DNA from: AA29 sp041481445
GTDB lineage: Bacteria > Acidobacteriota > Vicinamibacteria > Fen-336
NCBI GenBank assembly: GCA_041481445.1
Contig: JBGPBV010000004.1
Location: 32,382 to 96,381 of the forward strand
Direction: 5' to 3'
DNA: 64,000 bases
The number at the start of each line of letters is the position of its first letter. The stretch's first letter is position 1. The position numbers and the translations under genes are program-made. The notes under the pieces are model-generated. The model was not told where the DNA came from. It made no database searches and was given only the letters and a program-made list of their open reading frames with translations. This document shows, piece by piece, positions 43,854-52,539 of the stretch.

Positions 43854-45722
43854 ATGAACGTCGACATGACGCTCAAGAACGCCTCACTGACGATGGCGGT
43901 CGCGCTGGTCCTGCTCGCCGGGACTCGCAGTCTCGCCCAGGACGCGAACGGGCCGGAGCTCGAGGTCAATACGTACACCACGGGGAATCAATGGTGGGGA
44001 TCCCCGGCCGTCGATGGCAGCGGACACTTCGTGGTGACGTGGTCCGGGCCGGGCGACGGCGACGACCGGGGTGTCTTCGCTCGCCGCTTGTCGTCCTCTG
44101 GCGTGCCTCTCGGGCCGGAGTTCCGCGTGAATTCCTACACCACGGACTACCAGGGCTTCCCGGCCGCCGCCGCGAACCGGGCCGGCGAGTTCGTGGTGAC
44201 GTGGACCGGTCACGGCGCGAGCTCGAGCCAGTACGGCATCTTCGGCCAGCGCTTCGACGCCGGCGGCCTTCCCGTGGGAAGCGACTTCCAGGTGAGCACA
44301 GGCACCTGCTGCGAGAAGTGGAGCCGGATGGCCATGGACGCCGCCGGCGACTTCGTCGTCGTCTGGGAGGCCCTGAGCGGTCAGGACGGGGATGGGCGAG
44401 GGATCTTCGGGCGGCGCTACGACGCGGTGACGGGATTCGGTCCCACGTTCGTCGTGAATGCCTACACGACCAGCTTCCAGCAGAGCCCGGCCATCGCCAT
44501 GGCCGCCGACGGTTCGTTCGTGGTGGCCTGGCACGGGGTGGGCGCGGCCGACTCCACGGGCGTCTTCGCGCGCCGTTTCGACGCCACGGGTGCCCCCGTC
44601 GGTGACGACTTCCTCGTGAACGAAGTGACCACCGGCGACCAGATCTTCCCCTCCGTGGGGTCCGCCCCGGACGAGTCCTTCGTGGTCGCGTGGGAAGACG
44701 CGGCGCCGGCCAGCCTCGGCGACGTCGTCCTGGGACGTCGATTCGACTCCGGGGGCGCCCCGATCGGCGGTGAATTCCAGGTGAGCGGCGCCACGACGTA
44801 CCAGAGGTTCGCCCGGGTGGCCGTGGACCCGGCGGGAGCGTTCATGGTCACGTGGTCCGACTACTCCGTGAGCGACGGCAGCGGCGGCAGCGTGCGTGCT
44901 CGGCATTTCGACGGCGCGGGCACTCCGGTCGGCTCGGAGTTCCGGGTGAACTCCTACACCACCGGCACGCAATCCAACCCTGCCATCGCCGCCGGTCCGG
45001 CCGGACAATTCATCGTGACCTGGTGGAGCAGCTTCCAGGACGGCAGCGGCTACGGCATGGTCGGCCGCCGCTTCGGCGACCTGATCTTCGCCGACTCGTT
45101 CGAGTCCGGCGGGCTCTTTGCCTGGTCGGCCAGCGCGACCGACGGCGGCGACCTGTCGGTCAGCCCGAACGCGGCCGTGGGCGGGCCCGGCCAGGGCCTG
45201 CAGGCGATGGTCAACGATACCGCCGCCATCTACGTCGAGGACGACAGCCCGGCCGACGAGGACCGCTACCGGGCCCGCTTCTATTTCGACACTCACGGTT
45301 TCGATCCCGGGGTCGCGCAGGGCCACGTGCGCACGCGGATCTTCATCGGCTTCGAGGAGAACCCCGACCGCCGCCTCTTCGCGATCGTGCTGCGGCTCCT
45401 GAACGGGCAGTACGGCCTGATGGGGCGCGTGCGCCGGGACGACGACGGCCAGACCGACACCGGCTTCTTTCCCATCCCGGATGGACCGCACTTCGTCGAG
45501 GTCGACTGGCGGCGGTCGAGCGGGCAGGATGCGCCCGACGGGACCTTCGAGATGTGGATCGACGGCACGTCGGTCGCGACCCTCACCGGCCTCGCCAACG
45601 GCGCGAGCTCGGTGGACTTCGCACGAATGGGGGCTCTGAGCGTCCAGGCCGGCGCGGCGGGCACGCTCTACTTCGACGCGTTCGAATCGCGGCGGCTCAC
45701 TGCCGTCGGCCCCCTGCCGTAG
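43854..45722 (+). CDS. Secreted beta-propeller-type repeat protein with shared C-terminal module
   Basis: 622 residues from the ATG at 43854 (an in-frame ATG at 43866 is possible). A signal peptide (MAVALVLLAGTRSLAQ) precedes about seven repeats of roughly 55 residues with the pattern G.FVVTW.......GIFGQRFDA.G.P.G..F.VN.YTT. This family is common in secreted acidobacterial and proteobacterial proteins. The last 220 or so residues, from DLIFADSFESGGLFAWS to FDAFESRRLTAVGP, match the C-terminal end of the subtilase at 10.7-15.2 kb. No enzyme motif is present. It probably acts outside the cell. Confidence 0.87.
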   Translation: MNVDMTLKNASLTMAVALVLLAGTRSLAQDANGPELEVNTYTTGNQWWGSPAVDGSGHFVVTWSGPGDGDDRGVFARRLSSSGVPLGPEFRVNSYTTDYQGFPAAAANRAGEFVVTWTGHGASSSQYGIFGQRFDAGGLPVGSDFQVSTGTCCEKWSRMAMDAAGDFVVVWEALSGQDGDGRGIFGRRYDAVTGFGPTFVVNAYTTSFQQSPAIAMAADGSFVVAWHGVGAADSTGVFARRFDATGAPVGDDFLVNEVTTGDQIFPSVGSAPDESFVVAWEDAAPASLGDVVLGRRFDSGGAPIGGEFQVSGATTYQRFARVAVDPAGAFMVTWSDYSVSDGSGGSVRARHFDGAGTPVGSEFRVNSYTTGTQSNPAIAAGPAGQFIVTWWSSFQDGSGYGMVGRRFGDLIFADSFESGGLFAWSASATDGGDLSVSPNAAVGGPGQGLQAMVNDTAAIYVEDDSPADEDRYRARFYFDTHGFDPGVAQGHVRTRIFIGFEENPDRRLFAIVLRLLNGQYGLMGRVRRDDDGQTDTGFFPIPDGPHFVEVDWRRSSGQDAPDGTFEMWIDGTSVATLTGLANGASSVDFARMGALSVQAGAAGTLYFDAFESRRLTAVGPLP

Positions 45723-45750
45723 CGCGCGCCTTCGGGGGCCTCCGGGACAG

Positions 45751-45834
45751 TGGTGCGGAAGGGGGGATTCGAACCCCCACGCCTTTCGGCACGCGGTCCT
45801 AAGCCGCGCGCGTCTGCCGTTCCGCCACTTCCGC
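45751..45834 (-). tRNA. tRNA-Leu (anticodon TAG)
   Basis: The minus strand folds into a full cloverleaf. The acceptor stem GCGGAAG/CTTCCGC is perfect, and the anticodon stem CGCGG/CCGCG closes loop CTTAGGA with anticodon TAG. A long variable arm (TGCCGAAAGGCG) marks a class II tRNA, and the T-loop is TTCGAAT. CCA is encoded at 45751-45753. It reads CUN leucine codons. Confidence 0.97.
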
Positions 45835-45856
45835 GCGCCACGAGTCTACGCGCACT

Positions 45857-45890
45857 CGTTCCGGAACGAAATCGTTTAGGTCTAAACGAT
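45857..45890 (-). promoter_or_regulatory. Two adjacent palindromes between the SDH-like gene and tRNA-Leu
   Basis: A 14-bp palindrome at 45857? to 45870 centred on CCGG (TCGTTCCGGAACGA) abuts a hairpin ATCGTTTA-GGTC-TAAACGAT at 45871-45890. On the minus strand the hairpin follows the SDH-like stop by about 42 bases and is trailed by TTTCGTT, so it may be a weak terminator. The palindrome lies in the tRNA promoter region. Confidence 0.4.
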
Positions 45891-45931
45891 CGTCGGTCGG
45901 CGGGAGCCGGCGAGGCCGGAAGGACGACGCC

Positions 45932-46942
45932 CTACCGGATGTGGAACTTCGTCTTGGCCACCCGCCCGTCCTTGAGCCGGGCCCGGTACCAGGCGGACAC
46001 GTCGTTCATGGGCACCCACCGCCGCTCCTCCTTGCGGTAGTGCCAGTCCTTCTCGACCTGGTAGAAGACCTGCAGGCGGCGCCCCTCCAGGATGTTCGTG
46101 ATCTCGTTGTCGTGATGGTTCAGCTCGTCGAAGTCGGTGATGGCCCGCTGGCCCATCTCCGAGTACACGAGGTTCAGCTCCTGGAGCAGCTCGTCGAGCG
46201 CGGGGTCGAGGTCCATCACCGAAAGGCCGAGGCGGCGCGCCTCGCGGCTGGTGATCGGGTACTGGTGGGCCGGGTACGAGGAGTTGAGCTGGCGGCTGAT
46301 GCGGTCGGCCTTGGCCCGGTCCTTCATGTGGTAGCCCAGGATCTCGCGGCAGAGCATCTGGGAGAGGCTGCTCGCGCGGTCGAGGGCGCCGATGACGAGC
46401 GGGTGAAGGTACTTGTAGAGCTCCTGGTACGGGTTCACGGCCGAGCCGCGGCCCAGGCTCTCCTTCCAGAGGCGGATGACCCGCTCGACCTCGTCGTTGC
46501 TGACCGCGACCAGGTTGTTCGTGTGGTCGACGGGGGAGAGGTCGTGCTCGAGCGACGTATCCACGGCGGTCAGATAGGACAGCGGGCCCATGCCGATCCG
46601 GTCCGCGCCCAGCGCGAGCATCGTGGCCGCGGAGGCGCAGTTGAGGGGGGCGAGCACGGTCAGCCGCCGCGTGTACTGGCGGAGCAGGTGCACCATCCGC
46701 AGCGCGGCCATCCCGCTGCCGCCGTCCGACTTCACGAGCAGGGTCAGGCGCGGCTGCGGGCCCAGCTCCTGCAGCAGCTCCTGCAGGGCCAGCACGTCGT
46801 TGTCGCAGACGGAGCCGCTGGTGGACGTCCAGTACGTGAGCAGGGCGCCGTCGACCTTGGACCCGATCTTCTTGAGGACGGCCTGCGTCCTCTCGAACAG
46901 GAGCGGCGGCGTCTTGACCCGCCGCCGCCTCGCTTTCGGCAT
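45932..46942 (-). CDS. SDH-family Clp-fold serine proteinase
   Basis: 336 residues from the ATG at 46942. It belongs to the serine-dehydrogenase-proteinase (SDH/SppA-like, PF01972-type) family with the ClpP/crotonase fold. Motifs are LLVKSDGGSGMAALRMVHLL, then CASAATMLALGADRIGMGP with the likely nucleophile Ser in CASAAT, followed by LSYLTAVDTSL. There is no signal peptide, so it is probably cytosolic. The C-terminal part (LQVFYQVEKDWHYRKEERRW) is less conserved. It follows an unknown gene by 52 bases on the same strand. Its substrate is unknown. Confidence 0.85.
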   Translation of the reverse strand: MPKARRRRVKTPPLLFERTQAVLKKIGSKVDGALLTYWTSTSGSVCDNDVLALQELLQELGPQPRLTLLVKSDGGSGMAALRMVHLLRQYTRRLTVLAPLNCASAATMLALGADRIGMGPLSYLTAVDTSLEHDLSPVDHTNNLVAVSNDEVERVIRLWKESLGRGSAVNPYQELYKYLHPLVIGALDRASSLSQMLCREILGYHMKDRAKADRISRQLNSSYPAHQYPITSREARRLGLSVMDLDPALDELLQELNLVYSEMGQRAITDFDELNHHDNEITNILEGRRLQVFYQVEKDWHYRKEERRWVPMNDVSAWYRARLKDGRVAKTKFHIR

Positions 46943-46994
46943 CCGAGGATCCTATATCAGGACCGCTCCGAGGCCGGGCCCGCCGGGATCGCGC

Positions 46995-47723
46995 CTAGAC
47001 GCCGATCCGGTGGTCCTTGGCCTCGGGCGCGGCCAGCCGGGCCGCGGCCGGAGGAGCGGCCGGGTTGACCGGAAGCGTCGGGCGCAGGCCGCGGCGGGCC
47101 ACGCGACGCCCCAGGGCGCGCAGCGACGGCGCCACCACCACCTGCCGCTTGCGCCGGTTGGCCAGGGCGCGCGTCAGCTCCGTCGCGAGGTCCTGCGGGC
47201 TGCGGACGAGCGACGACCACCAGCTCCAAGGGACGCGGCGGTCGGAGGCGTACTCGATCTTGCAGACGAACCTCATCCCGTCCGGTCCCTCGCGCCACAC
47301 GCCGAAGCGCGCCCGCACCGGCTTGAGGTCCTCGTGGCGGAGAAGGTTCCAGACCACCTCCTCGAAGGCCTCCCCGAGCTTCGGGTTGTGGGTGCGGATC
47401 GGGTTGTCCTTGAACTGGACGCCCTCCCACAGGAGCTTGCGGACGGAGCGCTTGAAGTAGTCGAGGGTCTGCTCGTCCTTGCCCACGAACAGGCGCCGGT
47501 AGCGGGCGGCGCCTTCGTGCCCCACGATCTCCCAGTCCACGTGGTCGGACTTGATGCGCGGGACGCCGTCGAACACGGCTTCCCAGGCCCCGGTGGCGGT
47601 CGAGGACGTGATCGACGACGTCCAGTCCTCGCTCTCCGGGACACCAAGCTGCTCGAGGACGGCCCGGATGCCATGCTCCATCTCGGGGTCCCCGACCGAC
47701 AACCGGCTGAGGCTCATTGGCAT
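46995..47723 (-). CDS. Hypothetical protein encoded with the SDH-family proteinase
   Basis: 242 residues from the ATG at 47723 with AAGGAG six bases upstream. I do not recognise a family. The first 190 or so residues look globular (EMEHGIRAVLEQLGVPESED, YRRLFVGKDEQTLDYFKRSV, LGEAFEEVVWNLLRHEDL). The C-terminus is basic and Ala/Pro-rich (LANRRKRQVVVAPSLRALGR) and is probably flexible. There is no signal peptide or membrane helix. Its only close neighbour on the strand is the ClpP-fold proteinase, so it may be a substrate, adaptor or regulator of that enzyme. Confidence 0.75.
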   Translation of the reverse strand: MPMSLSRLSVGDPEMEHGIRAVLEQLGVPESEDWTSSITSSTATGAWEAVFDGVPRIKSDHVDWEIVGHEGAARYRRLFVGKDEQTLDYFKRSVRKLLWEGVQFKDNPIRTHNPKLGEAFEEVVWNLLRHEDLKPVRARFGVWREGPDGMRFVCKIEYASDRRVPWSWWSSLVRSPQDLATELTRALANRRKRQVVVAPSLRALGRRVARRGLRPTLPVNPAAPPAAARLAAPEAKDHRIGV

Positions 47724-47788
47724 TGAAAGCTCCTTACCCGGGACTGCCGTCTTGCGGGACGAGTTGGGGGGAAGCAACCGATGTGCCA

Positions 47789-47814
47789 CCCGTCGCGACC
47801 GGGGGCGCGACGGG
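47789..47814. repeat. 9-bp GC-rich inverted repeat
   Basis: CCCGTCGCG (47789-47797) pairs with CGCGACGGG (47806-47814) in the 161-base gap between the flavoprotein stop and the hypothetical gene. There is no T-run. It could mark the end of the lipid-gene transcript. Confidence 0.4.
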
Positions 47815-47884
47815 CAAACAGGCCTCAGGCCGTCAGATTCTGGAAGGACGACTCCGGGCGGGCTCGTCCCGGCAATGGCAAACT

Positions 47885-49003
47885 CTACAAAGCGGCATTC
47901 ACGGCCAGCGCCGGCTGCTGGGCATGCAGGAACCAGCGGTCGAGGACCACGCGCCGGGTGAACCAGCGCGACCGGAAGAGGGACCGGCCCGCCGCGGCGA
48001 CGAGGCCCGCGGGGATGGGCAGGGAAGGCCCGACACCGCCGCGGCCGAAGCGGGCGGCCAGCTCCCGCCGGTACGGCTCGAGGTCGTCGCGTCCGTATCG
48101 CCCGCGCGCGGCGAGGATCGCCTCCGCCGCGAGAAGTCCCGACTCCACCGCGGGCCGGATCCCTTCGCCGCTGGCGGGATAGGCCAGGCCGGCGGCGTCG
48201 CCGACGAGCAGGACGCCGTCGTCCACCAGCCGGGGCCGGCGCGCCTCATAAAGAAGATAGGCGTGCCCCTTCCAGCGGGAGGGAAGATCGGGAGGGACGC
48301 GGCGCTGGGCGAGCAGGAAATCGCGGAAGGCGGCGACGTGCGCGGCCAGGCCGCTCGTGTCGAGCCGGCCCAGGCCCACGTTGAGCCGGTCTTCCTTCCG
48401 GAAGCACCAGCCGTAGCCCTTGAGGTCGCGGCAGAAGTACAGCTCGGGCGTGTCTCCACGAACGGCGATCTCCGCGTCGGCAGCCACCCGGTACTCGATC
48501 TCCTGCGCGACCACGAGGGGATCGTGCGTGCGGTGCGCGCCCAGGTGGCGCGCGACCGGGCAGAAGTGCCCGCCCGCGCCGATCAGGAGCGGCGCGCGGA
48601 GCTGGCCGTCGATCGTCCACGTCCCCTGGGAGCGGTCGATCGTCTCCACCGGCCGGCCGGTCAGGAGGCGCGCGCCCGACCGCCGCAGCAGGTAGGTGTC
48701 GAACTCGCAGCGCAGGATCCCGTAGCTGACCACGCGGCCGTACTCGATGTCGTGGGGCCGCTCGCCGAGGAGGCCGGTGCGGAAGCGCGTGATGGGCTGC
48801 AGGACGTGGGAGCGGCCGTAGTCCGCGAGGTCGAGGGCCAGCGCCTCCACCACGCCCGGCGTGATCCAGCCCGCGCACACCTTGTCGCGCGGGAAGACTG
48901 CGCGGTCCACCACGGCCACGTCGAGGCCGGCCGCGCGCAGGCGCCCGGCCACCGTGGACCCCGCGGGTCCGCCGCCCACCACGATGGCGTCGGCGGAGAG
49001 CAT
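47885..49003 (-). CDS. Geranylgeranyl-reductase-family FAD oxidoreductase
   Basis: 372 residues from the ATG at 49003, 2 bases after the methyltransferase stop. The FAD-binding N-terminus VVGGGPAGSTVAGRL and the second FAD motif VLLVGDAAGLAYPASGEGI are intact. The central GGR-type PxxYxWxFP-like segment reads GYGWCFRKED. Members reduce isoprenoid double bonds in lipids or pigments, or act as monooxygenase-like enzymes. Tight coupling to a cyclopropane-synthase-like methyltransferase suggests a membrane-lipid substrate. Confidence 0.9.
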   Translation of the reverse strand: MLSADAIVVGGGPAGSTVAGRLRAAGLDVAVVDRAVFPRDKVCAGWITPGVVEALALDLADYGRSHVLQPITRFRTGLLGERPHDIEYGRVVSYGILRCEFDTYLLRRSGARLLTGRPVETIDRSQGTWTIDGQLRAPLLIGAGGHFCPVARHLGAHRTHDPLVVAQEIEYRVAADAEIAVRGDTPELYFCRDLKGYGWCFRKEDRLNVGLGRLDTSGLAAHVAAFRDFLLAQRRVPPDLPSRWKGHAYLLYEARRPRLVDDGVLLVGDAAGLAYPASGEGIRPAVESGLLAAEAILAARGRYGRDDLEPYRRELAARFGRGGVGPSLPIPAGLVAAAGRSLFRSRWFTRRVVLDRWFLHAQQPALAVNAAL

Positions 49004-49005
49004 CG

Positions 49006-50250
49006 CTACCGGTACAGATCGGCGCGTGTCCAGGGCATCTTGGCGTCCGCGCGCGCGAACGTGAGCTGGAAGAGCTGGAGGTACCCGGTCGTGAAGCCGA
49101 CTTCCGAGCCGGCCAGGTAGAGCCGCCAGGCCCGCACGAAGGCCTCGTCGAACATCTCCGCCACCCGCCCCCCCGCGCGCTCGAAGCGCTCGCGCCAGTG
49201 GCGCAGCGTGAGCGCGTAGTGGAGGCGCAGGTTCTCGACGTCGAGGACGGAGAGCGACACCGGCTCCAGCACCTCCCGCGTCACCTCGCCCAGGGTGGGC
49301 GGATAGGCCCCCGGGAAGATGCGCTTGCGGATCCAGGGGTTCAGGGGACGCGGGCGGTCGCGGCCGATGAAGTGCAGGAGGCCGCGGCCCTGCGGCGACA
49401 GGCAGCGGCCGATGACCTCCCCCAGCGCGCGGTAGCTCTTCACGCCGACGTGCTCGACCATGCCCACGGACATGAAGACGTCGTAGCGGCCCCGCACGTT
49501 GCGGTAGTCGTCCTCCACGAACTCCACCCGCCCGTCCAGGCCCTCGGCGCGGGCCCGCTCGCGGGCGTAGCGGATCTGCTCGCCGGAGATGTTGTAGGCC
49601 TTCACGGTGACCCCGTGGTGGCGGGCCATGTGGAGGGCGAGCGCGCCCCATCCGCACCCCGCCTCCACCACCGTCTCCCCCGGCCGCAGGCCGACCTTCC
49701 GGCAGACGTGCTCGAGCTTGGCCGTCTGCGCGTCCTCCAGCGTGGTCTCCGGCGTGGGGTAGTACGCGCAGGTGTACACGAGCTGGGGGTCGAGCCAGAG
49801 GCGGTAGAACTCGTTGCCGAGGTCGTAGTGGTAGTGGATGTTCTCGCGCGCGCGGCGGAGGTTGTTCATGCGCCGGGTCGGCTTCTCCGGGCGCTGGCCG
49901 GCGGGCGTGCCTTCCCAGTACCGGTAGATGCCCTCGAGCAGCCGCACGAGGTCGCCGCGCACCGTGAGCCGCCCGCCCGCGTAGGCGTCGCCGAACGCGA
50001 CCGGGGGATCGCGCACGAGCGCGAGCAGCGTGCGGCGGTCCTTCACCACGACCTCGGCCACCTCCGGCGTGTCCGCCAGGCCGAGCGACGTCCCGTCCCA
50101 GAGGGTCACGCGGAGGGGAATGCCCAGGAGGCGCTGCCGCATCCGGCCCAGGATCCAGCGATCGAGAGCTCCGGCCGCGCGCGGCGAGGCGCCGGCGCCC
50201 ACGGGTTCCTCCGCGAGCCCCATCGTGCGTACGGGTGGCGTGTCGCTCAT
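49006..50250 (-). CDS. Cyclopropane-fatty-acyl-phospholipid synthase-family methyltransferase
   Basis: 414 residues from the ATG at 50250. The N-terminal lipid-binding region is followed by the CFA signature IHYHYDLGNEFYRLWLD, YTCAYY, SAM site VVEAGCGWGALALHMA and the active-site region MVEHVG. It transfers a methylene or methyl group from SAM to unsaturated acyl chains in the membrane. The flavoprotein gene downstream is 2 bases away, consistent with a two-step lipid modification. The exact product (cyclopropane or methyl-branched) cannot be told from sequence alone. Confidence 0.92.
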   Translation of the reverse strand: MSDTPPVRTMGLAEEPVGAGASPRAAGALDRWILGRMRQRLLGIPLRVTLWDGTSLGLADTPEVAEVVVKDRRTLLALVRDPPVAFGDAYAGGRLTVRGDLVRLLEGIYRYWEGTPAGQRPEKPTRRMNNLRRARENIHYHYDLGNEFYRLWLDPQLVYTCAYYPTPETTLEDAQTAKLEHVCRKVGLRPGETVVEAGCGWGALALHMARHHGVTVKAYNISGEQIRYARERARAEGLDGRVEFVEDDYRNVRGRYDVFMSVGMVEHVGVKSYRALGEVIGRCLSPQGRGLLHFIGRDRPRPLNPWIRKRIFPGAYPPTLGEVTREVLEPVSLSVLDVENLRLHYALTLRHWRERFERAGGRVAEMFDEAFVRAWRLYLAGSEVGFTTGYLQLFQLTFARADAKMPWTRADLYR

Positions 50251-50388
50251 GCGTCCCCCCAAGAACGTATGGACGATAAGCCCCGCTGTCAATGGTCCCG
50301 GCGACGAACCATGGCCCCGGCGAATCGCGCGGAGCGCGCCGCCGGCCGCCTTCGCCCGGCCCCCGCCCCCTGTGACAGACTTGCGTCC

Positions 50389-51408
50389 ATGACGACGAGC
50401 CGGCCGCTGCCGACGCGCCCCCTCGGATCGAGCGGCCTCGACATCACGACCGTGGGCTTCGGCGCCTGGGCCGCCGGGGGCGGCGGCTGGTCGTTCGGGT
50501 GGGGGCCCCAGGACGACGAGGCCTCGCTGGCGTCGATGCGCCGCGCGCTCGAGCGCGGGGTCAACTGGATCGACACCGCGGCCGTCTACGGCCTCGGGCA
50601 CTCGGAGGAGGTCGTGGGCCGCCTGCTGCGCGGCCTGCCCGCGGCCGACCGGCCCCTGGTCTTCACCAAGTGCGGCCTGATCTGGGACGAGCGGGACCGG
50701 ATGAAGCAGTCGCGCCGCGTGCTCCAGCCGGAGTCGATCCGGACGGAGTGCGAGGCCTCGCTGCGGCGGCTCGGCATCGAGCGGATCGACCTCTACCAGT
50801 TCCACTGGCCGGACGAGACGGGCGTCCCCGTCGAGGAATCGTGGGCGGCCATGGCGCGCCTGGTCGAGGAGGGCAAGGTGCGCGCGGCCGGCGTCTCCAA
50901 CTTCGGCCTGGACCTGCTCGAGCGCTGCCAGGCCGTCCGGCACGTCGACTCCCTCCAGCCGCCGTTCTCCCTGGTCCGGCGCGACGCCGCGGAGCGGGAG
51001 GTCGCCTGGTGCCTCCGGCACCGCGCGGGCGTGATCGTCTACAGCCCGATGCAGTCGGGCCTGCTCACGGACGGCTTCGACGCCGGGCGCATGGCCCGCC
51101 TCCCTCTCGACGACTGGCGGCGTCGCGGGCCCGAGTTCCAGTCCCCCCGCCTCGAACGGAACCTCGCCTTGCGGGACTCCCTGCGCCCCGTCGCCCAGCG
51201 GCACGGCGTCTCGGTGGGAGCGGTCGCAGTGGCCTGGACGCTGGCCTGGCCCGGGATCACGGGCGCGATCGTGGGGGCGCGCTCTCCGGAGCAGGTGGAC
51301 GGATGGATCGCCGCCGGCGCCCTGGAGCTCTCGGGCGCCGATCTCGACGAGATCGCGGCCGCGATCGCCCGTTCGGGCGCGGGCTCGGGTCCCCCCCGGC
51401 CGCGCTGA
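50389..51408 (+). CDS. Aldo/keto reductase
   Basis: 339 residues from the ATG at 50389. It is a TIM-barrel NADPH oxidoreductase. The catalytic tetrad is D62, Y67, K94 and H139 (in WIDTAAVYG, VFTKCGL and YQFHWPD), with the usual GVSNFG strand and the C-terminal nucleotide site GAIVGARSPEQV. The substrate is unknown. It is divergent from the methyltransferase gene (138-base gap with no clear promoter pair) and ends 9 bases from the convergent adenosine deaminase gene. Confidence 0.94.
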   Translation: MTTSRPLPTRPLGSSGLDITTVGFGAWAAGGGGWSFGWGPQDDEASLASMRRALERGVNWIDTAAVYGLGHSEEVVGRLLRGLPAADRPLVFTKCGLIWDERDRMKQSRRVLQPESIRTECEASLRRLGIERIDLYQFHWPDETGVPVEESWAAMARLVEEGKVRAAGVSNFGLDLLERCQAVRHVDSLQPPFSLVRRDAAEREVAWCLRHRAGVIVYSPMQSGLLTDGFDAGRMARLPLDDWRRRGPEFQSPRLERNLALRDSLRPVAQRHGVSVGAVAVAWTLAWPGITGAIVGARSPEQVDGWIAAGALELSGADLDEIAAAIARSGAGSGPPRPR

Positions 51409-51417
51409 GCGAGGCGT

Positions 51418-52452
51418 TCAGGCCGCGGGCGGCCCGAGACCCAGCGCCTGGCCCGCGGCCACGAACTCCTTCATCAGGCGCCGCCGCAACGGCGTCTCGG
51501 CCAGGCCGTAGCGCAGGCCGTTGAGGTCGAGCTGCCACAGGGTCTCGAGGGAGAGGCCGAGCTCGAGGTGCGCGCGCGTGTACTCGCGGACGAGGTCGGT
51601 GCCGAAGAAGGGCGGATCGTCCGTGCCCAGGGTGACGGGCACGCCCGCGGCCATCATCCGTTTCAACGGATGGGTGCCCAGGTCCCGGTAGACGGTGAGG
51701 AACGTGTTGCTGGTCAGGCACACGTCGCAGCAGACGTCGCGCTCGGCGAGCAGGGCGAGGGTGGCCGGGTCCTCGACCGCGCGCACGCCGTGCTGGATGC
51801 GACGCGCCTTGAGGTGCTCGACCGCCTCCCGCACGTGGGCGGCGCCCGCCGTCTCGCCCGCGTGGGCCACCACCGGGTAGCCGGCGTCCCGTGCCCGCGC
51901 GAAGTGCTCCTCCACCAGCCGGCGGGGGTAGCCCTCTTCCGGCCCTCCCAGGCCCACCGCCACGATCAACGGATGTGACTCCTCCTCGAGGAGTTGCACC
52001 GTGAACGGGCCGCTCTCGGGGACGGACTCGCTCGGTATGTCCGTTATCAACCTGATGACGGGGCCGCCCTGCCGCTCGGCGTCCTCGATCCGGCGCGTCA
52101 CCGTGGCCAGCGCGCGGCGGGCGCCGAACCCGAAGCGCTCGTGGTTGTAGGGGGTGAAATGGGCCTCGACATAGCGGATGTTCTGGCGCCGGCACTCGTC
52201 GGCGAAGGCGTCGACCATCAGCGCGTAGTCGGCCTCGCGCTGCAGGCAACGGCACATGGCCAGCCAGAGGTGCAGGAACTTGTCGAAGCCCTCGAAGGCG
52301 TAGAGCCGCCGCAGCTCCGCGAGGGATCCCACGGGCAGGGCCACCTGGTTGCGCTGGGCGATGGCCCAGAGCGTCTCCGGCCCGATGGTGCCCTCGAGGT
52401 GGAGGTGCAGCTCCGCCTTGGGCATGCGGGCGATCGTCTCCGTGGCGTTCAT
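51418..52452 (-). CDS. add: Adenosine deaminase
   Basis: 344 residues from the ATG at 52452, with GGAGG upstream. It deaminates adenosine or a related purine nucleoside. Zinc ligands H16 and H18 are in ELHLHLEG. The VVAHAGET motif holds a zinc His and catalytic Glu, and TLGTDDPPFF holds the catalytic Asp pair. The VGLGGPEEGYP segment is the normal substrate loop. Some ADA-like proteins act on adenine or futalosine instead, and sequence here does not exclude that. It appears to be a single-gene transcript. Confidence 0.93.
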   Translation of the reverse strand: MNATETIARMPKAELHLHLEGTIGPETLWAIAQRNQVALPVGSLAELRRLYAFEGFDKFLHLWLAMCRCLQREADYALMVDAFADECRRQNIRYVEAHFTPYNHERFGFGARRALATVTRRIEDAERQGGPVIRLITDIPSESVPESGPFTVQLLEEESHPLIVAVGLGGPEEGYPRRLVEEHFARARDAGYPVVAHAGETAGAAHVREAVEHLKARRIQHGVRAVEDPATLALLAERDVCCDVCLTSNTFLTVYRDLGTHPLKRMMAAGVPVTLGTDDPPFFGTDLVREYTRAHLELGLSLETLWQLDLNGLRYGLAETPLRRRLMKEFVAAGQALGLGPPAA

Positions 52453-52539
52453 GGGCCCCGCCTCCTTCCTGCGCGAGACATCGCTCGATCCGGATGGAAG
52501 GATACTCACCTGGCCCCGGACGCGTCAAGGCCCGGCGCC

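Noticed and set aside
43854..45060. Periodic DNA repeats as a CRISPR or integron array
   Set aside because: The periodicity is at protein level only (about 55-residue propeller-type repeats); the DNA copies are diverged.
45751..45834. tRNA-Leu as an integration (att) site
   Set aside because: No integrase gene, no direct repeat of the tRNA 3' end and ordinary genes on both sides.
47789..47814. Inverted repeat as an intrinsic terminator
   Set aside because: No T-run on either strand.
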